Positions 30,400 through 41,734 of a stretch of DNA of 64,000 nucleotides are shown piece by piece. Source of the DNA: Pararge aegeria (lineage: Eukaryota; Arthropoda; Insecta; Lepidoptera; Nymphalidae); contig NC_053204.1 in assembly GCF_905163445.1 (NCBI RefSeq), forward strand, positions 10,809,001-10,873,000, read 5' to 3'. The notes under the pieces are model-generated. The model saw nothing but the letters and a program-made list of their open reading frames with translations. It did not search any database and had not been told where the DNA came from. Made by a program: the position numbers and the translations under genes. Positions within the stretch are counted from its first letter, which is position 1; each line of letters begins with the position of its first letter.

Positions 30400-30715
30400 A
30401 CAGAAAAATCCTATTATAATATTAAGGATTATTTAAACGATAAAAAAACTGGGTGGGGGTGGGTGTGAATTGCTCTAGCTGCATAGCTTAATTTAAATTT
30501 ACTGGAAGATGGTGATAACAAAAAAATAATTTACCCGGCTAAGTTTGTTGTGGGCTCTTCTTAGACCAGGGCGCGTTTGGAACCCGCCTAGCTTTAGATT
30601 TAAGTCGGCGAACGAAGTTATCACCATCCTGTTACAATTATGTAAACAAATATGTATGAACGCTTCATAAGTGCTTGTGATAGGCCTACATGAATAAAGA
30701 AATTTTGAATTTGCT
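30400..30715 (+). repeat. LINE-A 3' region
   Basis: AACGATAAAAAAACTGGGTG, GAAGATGGTGATAACAAAAA, CGGCTAAGTTTGTTGTGGGC, AGACCAGGGCGCGTTTGGAA, GAACGCTTCATAAGTGCTTG and a final GAATAAAGAAATTTTG, a polyadenylation-type end. Confidence 0.78.
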
Positions 30716-30744
30716 ACCAATGGTTTGTAATATTTGCACGCCAA

Positions 30745-30842
30745 CTAATGGCAATACACTGTCACTTTGTAATTGATTTTTAAATTACATCTATGTAAAC
30801 GTGCGGTGTATTATGCAAATAAAGATCTATCTATCTATCTAT
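30745..30842 (+). repeat. LINE 3' terminus with (ATCT)n tail
   Basis: GGCAATACACTGTCACTTTG and GTGTATTATGCAAATAAAGA end in four ATCT units. Confidence 0.6.
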
Positions 30843-31169
30843 GGTTAATATTTTAAATTTTATATTTGGGTCTGCAGGTAACAAGGAAAAGGCAAATGTT
30901 ACAAACACCCCCTCAAATATTTCACGCGCTCTTAGAATATGAAGCTGCGAGCTACAAGCTACGAGTAGATATCGTGGCATCGTAGAGCGGGCGAAGTTTT
31001 TCAGCTGAAAGCTGTGTAACTTTTGATTAGTAGAGATGTGGTTGGGATAGTCTATTTTCTCCTTAGTGCTGTGTACATAATTTTGAGGTTTTCGTATCTA
31101 GACAAGAAATAATATCTATCAGTTTTAATAATAACTAAAAATGACTTGAATTGAAGTTGATATTCTTTT

Positions 31170-31304
31170 TTTACACGCCAGCAAGAAAACACCTGTTTTT
31201 TATTTTCATATATACATTCACTGTCCTTGTCTTCATCTTATTATTACATCAGAGGTTATAAAAATCGAAAAAAGTTTGCCGAAGGAGTCGCGAGCATTAG
31301 CTGG
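31170..31304 (+). mobile_element. Helitron 3' end fragment
   Basis: Ends GGAGTCGCGAGCATTAGCTGG before T (CTRR). The 5' TC end was not located, so the start is approximate. Confidence 0.5.
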
Positions 31305-31365
31305 TATTACATATTAACCTATAATATAATAAATACCTATAATGTAAGGTAGGTTAGGTAAGGTT

Positions 31366-31702
31366 TTCTTCTTTTTATTACACTACAAGTTAGCCCTTGA
31401 CTGCAATCTCACCTGGTGGTAAATGATGATGCAGTCTAAGATGGTAGCGGGCTAACCTGTTAGGGAGTATGGTAGCCATACCCCTAATAGGTTACTACCA
31501 GACATCGCACCGAAACACTCAATCGCTAAGCGGCACGTCTTTGTCGGTAGCGTGATAACTAGCCACGGCCAAAGCTTCCATCCAGACCAGACCAGAAAAA
31601 ATCCATAAATTATAAATTCCCAAATTGCCTCTGCCGGCAATCGAAACCGGGACCTCCTACTTAAATTCACAGCGCTCACCGCTACGCCAGGTAGGTCGTC
31701 AA
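31366..31702 (-). repeat. SINE-3, full length
   Basis: The best copy. In the plus direction: T-rich start, CACTACAAGTTAGCCCTTGA, GTTAGGGAGTATGGTAGCCA, CACGTCTTTGTCGGTAGCGT, then head CACCGCTACGCCAGGTAGGT. On the minus strand the A box (TGGCGTAGCGGTGAGCGC) and B box (GGTTTCGATTGCC) lie about 40 bp apart. Confidence 0.9.
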
Positions 31703-32009
31703 AAAATATTATTTTATTGGTATTATATGTATTAAGTTACTACTATGTAATTACTGGTTTTGTCAAAAAAAACACTATAAACAGTCTGTCAGTGCCAATT
31801 TTGAAATTGTCGCAGCTCTCAGGAAGCACCTGAAGACGAAGGTTACTTTAATACCGGAAAAGCAAGTTCATATATGGAATTTTAAGTTAATAACATTTTT
31901 AACTTATATTGACAAACCTGTTTCAGCAATAGGACATCGAAACGGGCATAGTACTCGCACGGTTAAAAAAAACAGAAACTAAGGTAGACGAAGTCACAGG
32001 CATAATAAT

Positions 32010-32445
32010 CATCACCAATTGATGTCCACTGCTGGACATAGGTCTTCTGTAGGGAGTTCCACAATACACGGTCCTGGGCCGCTTGCCTCCAGCGGCAACG
32101 TTGGGGGCCGACCCACGCTGTGTTTACCGTTGCGGGGTCGCAATTCTAGTACCTTAAGACCCCAACGTCCATTGGGTCTCCGAGCTATGTGCCCCGCCCA
32201 TTTCCACTTCAGCTTTGCGACTCGCTGAGCTATGTCGGTAACTCTAGTTCTTCTACGGATCTCCTCATTCCTGATTTGATCACGTAGACATACTCCCAAC
32301 ATTGCTCTCTCCATCGCTTGCTGGGCAATTCTGAGGCTTCTTATGATGCCCCTAGTAAGCGACCACGATCCGTAAGTCATCACTGGCAACACGAACTGTT
32401 CGAATATTTTGGCATAATAATCAAATACAGCTAATAGCATGTTAA
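32010..32445 (-). pseudogene. RTE-clade LINE, C-terminal ORF and 3' end
   Basis: A 142-codon minus frame reads KIFEQFVLPVMTYGSWS, AMERAMLGVCLRDQIRNEE, VAKLKWKWAGHIARR and GKHSVGRPPT. These are the conserved C-terminal blocks of RTE-type reverse transcriptase ORFs. After GRPPT a short deletion and frame change replace the usual DDI.RVAG..W.Q..QDR segment. A LCPAVDINW ending read out of frame stands for YVQQWTSI. It lacks the endonuclease and catalytic RT domains (5' truncated) and so is dead. It ends near a GATGATTATTA tail. Confidence 0.88.
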
Positions 32446-33380
32446 ATTAAGTAAAAGCTAGGTAATATGCAAAAAACAAAGTGATTCAACCATCTGAAAC
32501 AAAAGATCCACTAACCGGTTTTTTTCCGGCAAAAGGTATGTTATTCTTCATGTAATTTTCAAGAGTTGTTTATCAAAAAGTTTTCAAATACAGAATGAAT
32601 TTTGCCGGAGGCCGTTTTACCTTTTACCTTTTTTCGCGAATTCGTACAAACTAGAAATGGCCTGCGGTTGCGCCCACGTCGGAATACAAAAGAAAAACTT
32701 TTGGAAAATTTGAAAAACCTTTTACCTTCTAGTTACGCACTGAGGTAACTCGCAGAAAGTAATGTTTTTCTCGACTTGGATAGGTTAGGTTGTCTAGAGT
32801 TTTTCGATTTTTTTACCTTATACCTCCGAAACAATATGTTAGTTTGGGACAAATGTACGAACAGTTACCGTCGTGGCTGTCGAAGTTAGAGAAATTTCTA
32901 TATCTTTTTTCGTTTTTATAAAAACTACTTAGATAAACATCTTTTACTTAATAAATAAAAAGTAATAATAATAAATATAATAGATTTAGTTAAAACTTTA
33001 TGTTCCTTCAACCTCATTTGTCTGCACTCGTCAGCATAAGTGCTGCCATCTCTGACAAAATATTAAAAGACAAGACAATCTCAATAAAAGTGTAAACTTA
33101 AAACTTATCTTACTCCACGAACACAAATAATAATTATCAAAGCAATATTATTCTCTTTTCTATCAGCCACTTAAAAGCCGTCATAAAACGTCGGTATTTA
33201 TGTTAAGTCGCGTAAAACTTTTAAATTCTCCGCGCTTAGAAGAATAAAGTTCCCGAGTTTACTGCGATCGATAAAACAAAATGGCGGCCGGCGTTAACTT
33301 GAAATAATGCGTTGGAATTTTTTAATATTGGTACTTAATTATTTTTTAATGGATGCCATCAAATTGCGATGTGCTAATGA
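32446..33380. other. Unassigned stretch
   Basis: No gene. CCTTTTACC motifs recur at 32618-32632 and 32718-32728. AAAATGGCGGCCGGCG at 33279-33294 resembles a dispersed lepidopteran motif also near 34750 and 52765. Confidence 0.4.
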
Positions 33381-33385
33381 TTATA

Positions 33386-33448
33386 AAAGTGGTGATAGCT
33401 TATTTATGTGCAGTTTAAAAAAAAAATATCGTTTTCTTTAACGGTGAA
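33386..33448 (+). repeat. SINE-2 head, partial
   Basis: AAGTGGTGATAGC, then TTATGTGCAGTTTAAAA and TTTCTTTAACGGTGAATAAA. The B-box part is deleted. Confidence 0.6.
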
Positions 33449-33452
33449 TAAA

Positions 33453-33598
33453 AATCATCGTCACCATATCAACCCATTACCAGGCCACCTCGGGGCACGG
33501 GTCTTTTCCTACAATGAGAAGGGGTTAAGGTAGTAGCCCACCACGCTGGTCCAGTGCGGATTCGTGGACTCCACACGTCTTTGAGAACATTATAGAAA
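33453..33598 (-). repeat. SINE-2, 3' half, tail to tail with the previous fragment
   Basis: TCATCGTCACCATATCAACC, CACGGGTCTTTTCCTACAAT, CCCACCACGCTGGTCCAGTG and GTCTTTGAGAACATTATAG. Confidence 0.82.
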
Positions 33599-33709
33599 TG
33601 CGACTTTTGCTCTGAATAACTGGCTATCGCTCGGCTTCAACTCCATGTTTAAAAAAAAACTCGCCAGTATTTTGCCGAAATATGTCGAAGTCAAGCAAAA
33701 GCGAATTTT

Positions 33710-33991
33710 ATACTAATACATAATAATGACTTGAATGCGATGTTCTCAAGAACTTCTGGTCCGATTTGAAAAATTATTTCTATGTTGAATAGCCCACTTA
33801 TCGAGGAAGATATATGTAGCTATCATCACGCTAAGACTAATAGGAGCTCAGCACCAAAAAATAATTTTTCAAAATCGGTCTTAAAGTTTCGCAAAAATCA
33901 TGTAGGACAAAGTTGTTCCCCTTTAAGAGTTCTAAAAAAAGTCCGCGACTGACTTGTAAGCAGACAAAGTCACGAGGGACCGCTAGTGTTC
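33710..33991 (+). mobile_element. Helitron-like element, family H3, 3' end intact
   Basis: GGTCCGATTTGAAAAATTAT, TTGAATAGCCCACTTATCGA, GCTAAGACTAATAGGAGCTC and GCAGACAAAGTCACGAGGGA, ending CCGCTAG before T. The 5' end was not located. Confidence 0.6.
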
Positions 33992-34359
33992 ATATATTTC
34001 GGATATATTTCCGGATAGTAATATTTCATGAATCCTGCTGCTCATTTGCATTGTAATTGGTCAATTAGTCACAAACGCATCGGATCCCTTCATTAAGCAC
34101 GCGATTACTATAAGTGCTGTTATTATGTTATGTAATCCTGGTATACGGGAATTTAGTATGAAAATAAATTGTATGGACCTACATATTTTATGATATCATT
34201 GATACTACCAAACATATAATATGTACCTTCAGACAGGATATCACGTTCTGGAACCGAGTCTTAATAATTTTGACATCAGCATCAGGTTGTTGCCATAAAA
34301 TAAGAGCAGGTTTTCAAAACGGTATGACAAAAGAAACTGTACCAAGCCTTATCCGGATA

Positions 34360-34510
34360 CGCAATTTTCCTCTCGATGTTTTCCTTCACCGTTAATTCAA
34401 GTGATATTTTTATTGCATAATTGACTGAAGTTAAAGGATCGTGTCAGAAATCGAACTCGATTCCCTTGATAAAGAAGCCGAAGACTGCCCCACTGAGCTA
34501 TAACCGTCGG
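34360..34510 (-). repeat. SINE-2, 5' half
   Basis: CCTCTCGATGTTTTCCTTCA, CAAGTGATATTTTTATTGC, CAGAAATCGAACTCGATTCC and the head CCCACTGAGCTATAACCGTC. Confidence 0.8.
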
Positions 34511-34579
34511 TAATATAACACTTTATTATATACACAAAGTCTTAGCCTTTTTAAACCCCAGACGCAAAAATGACGAGTA

Positions 34580-34581
<2 letters not shown>

Positions 34582-34652
<71 letters not shown>

Positions 34653-34654
34653 TG
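34582..34654 (+). repeat. (CT)n(GT)n compound microsatellite
   Basis: About 26 CT units followed by about 9 GT units without interruption. Likely highly variable in length. Confidence 0.97.
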
Positions 34655-34988
34655 TCTGTGGCATTGTTACGACTGAATGAATCTATTTGATTTTGTTTAT
34701 TTGTTTGAAAGGTGAATTAGTATGGAGTGCTCTTAGCTATGTTTGATAAAAGTCCAAGATGGCCGCCACCGCAAAATGGTTATTAACATTTCTTTACAAA
34801 AATCTGTATTCTTTTGCTTTGCTGTGGTAGGGTAAACAGAAATACCATCAGCTGAGAGAACCGACTATAAATCTCATAACGGGACACCTCTCGCAGCACG
34901 AGTCTTAAAGATGTCTTGAGCTAGCCCGCGATGCATATTTCAAGCTTAACATGCCACCTGGTTGAGAGCCGTTTGAAATTATATAAAA

Positions 34989-35445
34989 CTATCTGTTGCC
35001 CGCGACTTCGTCTGCGTTTGATTTTGTTTTTTGATGTGGCATTCAATTTAGTTGTAGTTCTAAAAAAATTTAAGTATTCAGTATCGCTAAGCCTTAAATG
35101 AGGGGTTTGCTGCTGTCCGCTGAGGATATCTGTCCTCTATCTCCAACCACATTCATCAGATCTACAAAAAGTTTGGGCAAAATTGAACACATATTACAAC
35201 CTCTATAGTACAAAAATAATTATTTAAATCGGTTATAATTTGTCGGAGTTATGGTGTAAAATCGTCAAAGATTTTCATCCCCTCTTCCAAAGGAACCGAG
35301 CTTAATGTCGGGATAAAAAGTATCCTATATTACTTTTAACACTTCCAAGAATATGTGTCCAAAGTTTCATGAGGATCGGTTACGTAGTTTTTGCGTAAAA
35401 GTGTAACAAACAAACTTACATTGTCATTTATAATATTACTAGGGA
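34989..35445 (-). mobile_element. Non-autonomous Helitron, complete (457 bp)
   Basis: On the minus strand it starts TCCCTAGTAATATTATAAAT. It ends ...GTCGCGGGCAACAGATAG before T (the terminal CTAG mutated to ATAG). The 60715-61113 copy is a relative with the intact end. Confidence 0.82.
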
Positions 35446-35532
35446 TTAGTAGGGATAGTGCTACCGACAATCTATCTAATGATCAAGTTTTTTAGTAAAT
35501 TGCACCAGTATTTTGTGGAGCTACTAAATAAC

Positions 35533-35940
35533 TAATATATAAAATTTATATGTCACAGAGCTTTTAACAAAACTCCTCTGAAACCGCTTGAGCGATTGTT
35601 ATGAAATTTTGTGTTTATATTCAGTAGGTCTGAGGATAGGACGTCAAATATTTTTCATACTCATAGTTTGGTGGTCCAGCCCAAATGTTTTAGGATAGAA
35701 TATGGAAAGACACAAAGAGTACAGTAGTGCGGCGCCCTTATTCCTAATATTGATCTTTTAAAAGCAAACTCTAACGTACGCAGGCGATATATAGGTGGAA
35801 AGTGAATCGATAAATCGAGAAGTAATAAAATAAACTTTAATAAATTAACTTTTTAAATTTTTTATTCATTTGACATCCCAAAATAATATAAACCAAAATA
35901 AGAACAGACGTTGTTGCGGGCAACAGATACTAAAATTGTA
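35533..35940 (+). mobile_element. Helitron-like element, degraded ends
   Basis: TATGTCACAGAGCTTTTAAC, CTCCTCTGAAACCGCTTGAG and TTCAGTAGGTCTGAGGATAG, ending ACGTTGTTGCGGGCAACAGA. The layout is that of the TCTCCTGTCAC...GGGCAACAGCTAG Helitrons, but both termini are mutated. Confidence 0.55.
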
Positions 35941-36780
35941 AAAATAATGCGATACAAATATTTGTGCTCATTTCTAGTATCCAGGTCATAAAGGGGTACA
36001 GGGGAATGAAAAGTTGTTAAATAAAAAAAAAACGGTCAAGCGCAAGTTGGATTCGCGCACGAAAGGTTTTGTATCAGTATAGTCTATTAAAACGGCAATT
36101 TTTTTTTCTTCTATATTTGTTTTTTATTAAATTTAAATATATTTATTTTAATTGTGACTAGAATATTACTAAATATTGTGTATATATTCAGCGTCTCTGT
36201 TGCCGTTATAAAAGTCGAGAAAACACGAAGATAAAAGTCAAGTAACTTTTTTGGGAGCCCGTTTAAAAATTTATTCACCGTCTCTAAAAATCACAACCGT
36301 CTAATTATCACGGTTCATGGCATACAGCATTGTGACAGACGGACCAACAGACGGGAGGACAGCAAAGTCCTAGTTATTACTATGTAGGGGTACTGGACTC
36401 TGAAAACCGTTGCCCCATTTCATTTTTCCCTTAATTAAGTAATGCGATTCGATAAAGTCTTACTCGGATGAAACCATATTGGAAATTGCATGCAAAGCCA
36501 TTTCATTACCCCCCACAGACATAAAACTAGAAATAAAATCGCAAATGCACAGCACGATATAACGGTCGTTTATGTGTGTTTTAACGTCCTCCCGTTAGAC
36601 CGGAAGTGCGCGCGGCGCCATTTTATTGCTGAATGTGCGCGTGTCATAAAATTTGTATATCAACTGATTGCTATCGGCACAATGGGTGGTTTCAAACGGG
36701 GTTTCTTATTGGTCTCACTTGAAACTCAGCTCTGAAACTGTTTTATATACAAAGTGTACAAAAAACCGAAATATTTTAAA
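35941..36780. other. Unassigned stretch
   Basis: No gene. GC-richer patch at 36590-36650 (GGAAGTGCGCGCGGCGCCAT). Confidence 0.4.
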
Positions 36781-36782
36781 GC

Positions 36783-36899
36783 CGGCAACGCATCGTTGGC
36801 TCCTCTAGTGTTCCAGATGTTTATGGGCGCCGGTGAACACTTAACATCAGGTGACCAACTTGCTCGTTTGCCCGCTATTAATATTAAAAAAAAAAAATT
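36783..36899 (+). repeat. LINE-D 3' terminus with poly-A
   Basis: CCGGCAACGCATCGTTGGCT, GTGTTCCAGATGTTTATGGG, CAGGTGACCAACTTGCTCGT and TTGCCCGCTATTAATATT, then an A run. Confidence 0.65.
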
Positions 36900-36916
36900 A
36901 CTTTATAGGCTTTAGA

Positions 36917-37074
36917 TGCAGTGATAGCCCAGTGGGAAGGACTTCGACTTAATTTCGGTGGAGTGAGTTCGAATCCCAGCACGCACCTCAAACTTTTCTA
37001 AGTTATGTGCGTTTTTAGCAATTAAAATATCGCTTGCTTCAACGGTGAATGAAAGCATCGCGAGGAAAACCAGG
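36917..37074 (+). repeat. SINE-2, 5' half
   Basis: Head GCAGTGATAGCCCAGTGGG, B box GAGTTCGAATCCCAG, body to AAAGCATCGCGAGGAAAACC, then truncated. Confidence 0.88.
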
Positions 37075-37289
37075 ATGGCCCACAGTAACCATTTTTATCA
37101 TTAACATTTTACAAAAAAAAATGGGTTATTTACCATTCCTTAAACGACTAAATACATTAGATACGTTGTACATTTCTTGTGGATCAAAATTGTCCTTTAT
37201 AGCATATCTTTAAACTGTATATGTTAGAGGATATTACACATTTAAGAATGTTGAAATACCATCAACGAACGACGTACGAAGCGTTTAGC

Positions 37290-37490
37290 TTCTTCCTTTC
37301 TGATTCGCACCGCCATGCTCCCATCTTCCGTCTTCCCCGTTACCTATAATTTGGGTACCTTCAAATCAAGAGTGAATAGGCATCTTCTAGGCAAGCGCGC
37401 CCCATCTTAGGCTGCATCATTACTGACCATCAGGCGTGGTTACAGTCAAGCACTAAGTCAACAATATAGACAATATTAAAAAAAAAAGAG
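37290..37490 (+). repeat. LINE-C 3' end with poly-A
   Basis: GGTACCTTCAAATCAAGAGT, GAATAGGCATCTTCTAGGCA, GGCTGCATCATTACTGACCA and GGTTACAGTCAAGCAC, then an A run at 37472-37482. Confidence 0.72.
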
Positions 37491-37589
37491 AAGGTGGCGG
37501 GTGACATTCAAACTCCCGCTAAATGTATGCATACATACATAAAAACATTTTATTTATATTTTATTTATGTACCGTAAATTTGTATTTAT

Positions 37590-37845
37590 GAACATGAGGT
37601 GTGCAAAGGAAAGCTTATCTCAGTAAGAGATCTCTTCCAGCTACCCCAGGATGTGAGTAAGACGATTTAATTGTGGTATAGGTCAAATAAAAGTACAATA
37701 TACTACATAATAATAAAACTCTACATACTAATAAATATTATATTATATACAAAATACATAAAAATAATATAATAAATATTTATATAATATAAATGTAATT
37801 ATATATCTAAATATAAATATAAAAAAATGCACCCGAGCGAAGCCG
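37590..37845 (-). repeat. LINE 3' fragment and AT-rich low complexity
   Basis: GTGCAAAGGAAAGCTTATCT and AGATCTCTTCCAGCTACCCC match 21300-21425. ATA-rich sequence follows to about 37825. At 37828-37850 CCCGAGCGAAGCCGGGG forms a small hairpin typical of Helitron 3' ends, followed by CGCTACT where CGCTAGT is usual. Confidence 0.45.
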
Positions 37846-37849
37846 GGGC

Positions 37850-38465
37850 GGGTCGCTACTTTACAGAGTAGATTATAAGACTCTGTATTCATGTCTCCGT
37901 GTTCACAAATATATTCTATTCTATTCTATATTGTAACGCATACCGTCTCCGTTCTGAAGTGGATAATAAAAACTTCCCTGCAAGCGTGTTGCAGAGGTGA
38001 GCAATTTTTAAGGATTTCGCCAGCGCCCGTGCGGCAGATTATTTAACGCTGGCGGGGCCACGAGAAACACTACGTCATTGTTGGCACTGCGGAAAAAAGA
38101 GAGGTACCTGGATGATACTGTGAAATTTAAAAATGCTTTTTGTTGTGCCTATTAGGAAGTCAAGGAAGGAAGGAAATTAATCTCAAATGTCTATGAGTGT
38201 GGATGAACCTCAAAAAAATCAATGTTAACGAATCTGATCTGAGTAAGTCGCACTAATATTATTAAGACGAAAGTTTGTGTGTGTATGTTTGTTACTCTTT
38301 CACCAAAATCTACTGGATGGTTTTGGCTAAAATTTGTTTGTGATCGGAATACAGTTGTCAGTGCACCACCTTATCCTACGGGTGTCGTACGAGGCGACTC
38401 AGATAATATACAAATTTAAAATTAAATAAACCAAAAATATCGTCCTGCAGTCTATTCTCCCCTTC
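37850..38465. other. Unassigned stretch
   Basis: No gene. 38375-38405 has GTGTCGTACGAGGCGACTCA, the dispersed motif also seen at 58370. Confidence 0.4.
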
Positions 38466-38469
38466 TTTT

Positions 38470-38788
38470 TACCTTTTTATTTTAATTTTTTTAGTACACT
38501 ACAAGTTAGTTCTTGACTGAATTCTCACCTGGTGGTAAAAAAAGTGTTAGGGAGTATGGTAGTCATACCCCTGATCGGTTTCTACGCGAAATCGCACAGG
38601 ATCACTAAATCGCTTAGCGACACGTCTTTGTCGGTAGGGTGGTAACTAGACTCGGCCAAGGCCTCGCACCAAATCAGACCAGAGAAAATTCTGGAACTAT
38701 AAATTCCCAAATTGCCCCGGCAGGGGGTACCGAACCCGTAACCTCCAACTTGAATTCACAGCGCTAACCGTTGCGCCAGGGAGGTCAA
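38470..38788 (-). repeat. SINE-3, near full length
   Basis: CACTACAAGTTAGTTCTTGA, GTTAGGGAGTATGGTAGTCA, CACGTCTTTGTCGGTAGGGT and CTAACCGTTGCGCCAGGGAG. It lacks a small piece of the 3' region. Confidence 0.88.
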
Positions 38789-38802
38789 CTCAATCATTAA
38801 TA

Positions 38803-39035
38803 ATCATAATAAACCCATCACCGGCCCACTACCGGGCAGAGCTATCACAAAAAGAGAAGGGTTTATGCCGTAATCCACGTCGCTTGCAGAATGCGGCTTG
38901 GTAGACTTCACATGTCTTTGAGAATGAGAGAAAATATCATAACGTTAAGATATTTTCCTTCACCATTAAAGCAAGTGATATTTTAATTGCTTACATTAAA
39001 AACGCGCCGGGATCAAACTCGGTCCCGCTATTACC
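38803..39035 (-). repeat. SINE-2, degraded
   Basis: AATCATAATAAACCCATCAC, CGGCCCACTACCGGGCAGAG, TTCACATGTCTTTGAGAATG and CTTCACCATTAAAGCAAGTG. The head ends early. Confidence 0.82.
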
Positions 39036-39564
39036 CCTTAATTAAATTTAAGTTATAACAAATACTAATACGCTGTTCGTGTGGCCCAGCAAAATAAACA
39101 AACGGCTTTGAAAGGATTATCGTCTTAAGAATTACGTGTGTTTTTGGGAGGGAGGTTTTTTGTTTTTTAAGTAAATAAAGCACTTGTCACCCGGGAAAGC
39201 CTTCCCGAGTGCGACGGGCTTCTATTTATTCATGTTATCCTTAGGGATATGTTGATTTTTTATTTTGACGACCTGCTTGATGTAGGTGTACAGTTTCCTT
39301 GAAATATGCGATAAAGAAGTTTTATGGTAAAAGTAAGGGCGGAATGAATCATACAATTTTGTGTGTGTGAGTGTGTATGTGTATGTGTGTGTGTGTTTGA
39401 TTTAGTTCATTATGAACCAATTTTAATTTAGTTTATTTTACTGAAAAGGGAACCAAGTTTTCTCAGCTATATTTCTATCGGTCCAAGATAACCTCCACGA
39501 ATTAGCGCATAAATATATTTTTTACAACTCCCTCAAGGTCGGTATCTAGCAACCTTAGAAATTT

Positions 39565-39708
39565 GACCTCACTGCGCAACGGCGAGCGCTTTGAATTTAA
39601 TAAGAAGTTCCCGGGTTTGATTCCCGTCAGGGGCGATTTGGGAATTTTACTTACCACCAGGTAAGTTGCAAACAATGGATAACTTGTAGTGTAACAAAAA
39701 AAAAAAAG
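39565..39708 (+). repeat. SINE-3 with large internal deletion
   Basis: Head GCGCAACGGCGAGCGCT and B box CCGGGTTTGATTCCCG, then TTGGGAATTT jumps directly to ACTTACCACCAGGTAAGT and the poly-A end. Confidence 0.8.
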
Positions 39709-39808
39709 GAAAAAAAGAAGAGTAGATAAGACTGCAGGTAGGAGAAAAGACTGCAGGACGATATTCTTTTTTTTATTTAATTTTTAATAAAAAAAAAGTT
39801 GTGTTAGT

Positions 39809-40015
39809 ATTATGTGAGTTTCTAGTAATTAAAATATCACTTGCTTCGACGGTGAAGGAAAACATCGTGAGGAAACCTGCATGCCTGAGAGTTTTACGTA
39901 ATATTCTCAAAGGTGTGTGGAGTCCACCACTCCGCACTGGGCCAGCGTGGTGGACTACGGCCTTAACCCCTCCTCGTTGTGGTAGGTAGTGGGTTGATGT
40001 GATGATGATTATTAT
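39809..40015 (+). repeat. SINE-2, 5' truncated
   Basis: From AATTAAAATATCACTTGCTT through GTGGAGTCCACCACTCCGCA to a GATGATGATTATTAT tail. Confidence 0.9.
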
Positions 40016-40109
40016 ATTCCACATTTACTTTCTCTACTGTTAAAGTTATTTATAGGTTTATTTTATATGTGTACTGTTTTTGTAAATATAAATATGTATA
40101 TATACTTTA

Positions 40110-40285
40110 GTACTTTGCGCACCGCTATTACGATATGAACCGTTGAGTCAATTTCTCATAATGGTGGCCTGGAAGAAATCACTTTAAGTGATATGCGCCT
40201 GTTACACAAATTTAAATTACTTGTACCCTTGTTCTTTTTTATTCATTTCTGTTTTGTTCTTGTGCGCAATAAAGTATTTTTGATT
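40110..40285 (+). repeat. LINE 3' UTR with GATT-type tail
   Basis: AATGGTGGCCTGGAAGAAAT, CACTTTAAGTGATATGCGCC and TGCGCAATAAAGTATTTTTG, ending ATTGATAGATTG. Confidence 0.7.
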
Positions 40286-40374
40286 GATAGATTGACACCC
40301 GCAGGATGACGTGGGGCAATGACAACTGTATTCCGATCTACCGTCACCACACGGCACAGCGCTACAGCTCAAAA

Positions 40375-40665
40375 ACGATAAAAAAAACGATAAAAAAGCT
40401 TGGGTGTGAACAATTGCTCTAACCAGTAAATGACAATGTGAGATGGTGATAATAAAAAGAACATCCGGCTAAGTTTGTTGCTGGCTCGTTCTTAGACCAG
40501 GGCGCGTTTGGAAACCTCGTAGCTTTAGTTTTAAGTTTACGAATGTAGTTATCGCCATCACTACTCACTGCTATGTACACATTTTTATAATCATCGCATC
40601 AAAATTGCCGTCTATATGCCTATTTGAATAAAGAAATATTTGTCTTTGACATTGACTTTGACAAT
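40375..40665 (+). repeat. LINE-A 3' region
   Basis: AAAAAGCTTGGGTGTGAACA, AGATGGTGATAATAAAAAGA, TTCTTAGACCAGGGCGCGTT and TATTTGAATAAAGAAATATT, with TTTGACATTGACTTTGACAA at the end. Confidence 0.78.
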
Positions 40666-41274
40666 GTATTTATTAAGTGAAGCTACTTCCAACGCAAACA
40701 ATAACGCGTTCGACTCACCTAACGCAATAAACTTTGATCGATGTGCGAGCCAGCTGCGCCGCGTAACTGTATTATTTATTTATAACACTAACAACGCTCC
40801 ACACAATCGAATTAATTATCGTGTATGAGGAACACTATCCATCAGGGTAGTTTCCTTTTTATTCGATTCACATGTAATAACGCAGTTTAGTTATATACGC
40901 TTCTTAAGTTATCTCTACCACACGGGTTATTCCCAATAATCTTCTACATACTTTATAATTAATAGGTGTCGAAGAGAGTAAAAAAGCTGCAAAAAGCTGC
41001 CATTTTATTAGTAGAATAGTAAGGAAGTTCTTGCAGGTTGACGAAAGCATAGATTTAACATAAAAATACAATATAAAATACACCATACGCTGCATTTACT
41101 TGTTTAAGGCCCGTAAATACGGTTAAAACCAGCTAAGAGCTGAGAAATGCAAACACTTTCCAAATAATAATTATAATTTAATTTAATTTTTTAATACTTT
41201 TTTTAATAAAAATTGTTAGGAATTGTTAAAAAAATTAAAATCAATAAATAATAATAATCAGATAGTCGTTTCCA

Positions 41275-41400
41275 TCAATGGTCTTCGACCAACATCTTAA
41301 GAAGCTTTCGCTTGGTTCTTGGATCAAGGGTCGGATACAGAAGGTCCTTGAAACGGCGCGTATTGTGAGGAGGTTCCTCACTCTGGAGCCCTGACCGCCG
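41275..41400 (+). pseudogene. LINE ORF C-terminus
   Basis: The plus frame reads LGSWIKGRIQKVLETARIV followed by RRFLTLEP and a stop at 41396-41398. This looks like the final residues of a non-LTR retrotransposon ORF (clade not resolved). No upstream ORF is present. Confidence 0.55.
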
Positions 41401-41650
41401 GATGCTTGTTCATTCAAAAGTCCCGTAAGCGGAAAACTGACTGCTTTTGTGTATTCATTCTTAATAGTGTTGTTTTTATTTAAATAATTAAGCATTGTTA
41501 ATCAAATCAATAAATGATAGAAAATAAAACAAATAATGAAAAAAACGTCACCTGCCACCCGTCGAACATGTCAGATTTTTTTGATATAACTTCTAACAAC
41601 ATTAAATACTAATTATGTGAATATTCATGAAAACAAAGATCGAGCCATGA

Positions 41651-41683
41651 GTCGTCGTCGTCGTCGTCGTCGTCATCGTCGTT
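41651..41683 (+). repeat. (GTC)n trinucleotide repeat
   Basis: Eight or more GTC units with one CATC interruption. Confidence 0.9.
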
Positions 41684-41734
41684 GAACGAGTTTAAAACCC
41701 CACCGACATCTGCAGAGGACGTGACGGCTCCTCC

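Noticed and set aside
34989..35445. LINE or LTR origin for this element
   Set aside because: No poly-A, target duplication or LTR. TC...CTRR-type termini between A and T fit a Helitron better.
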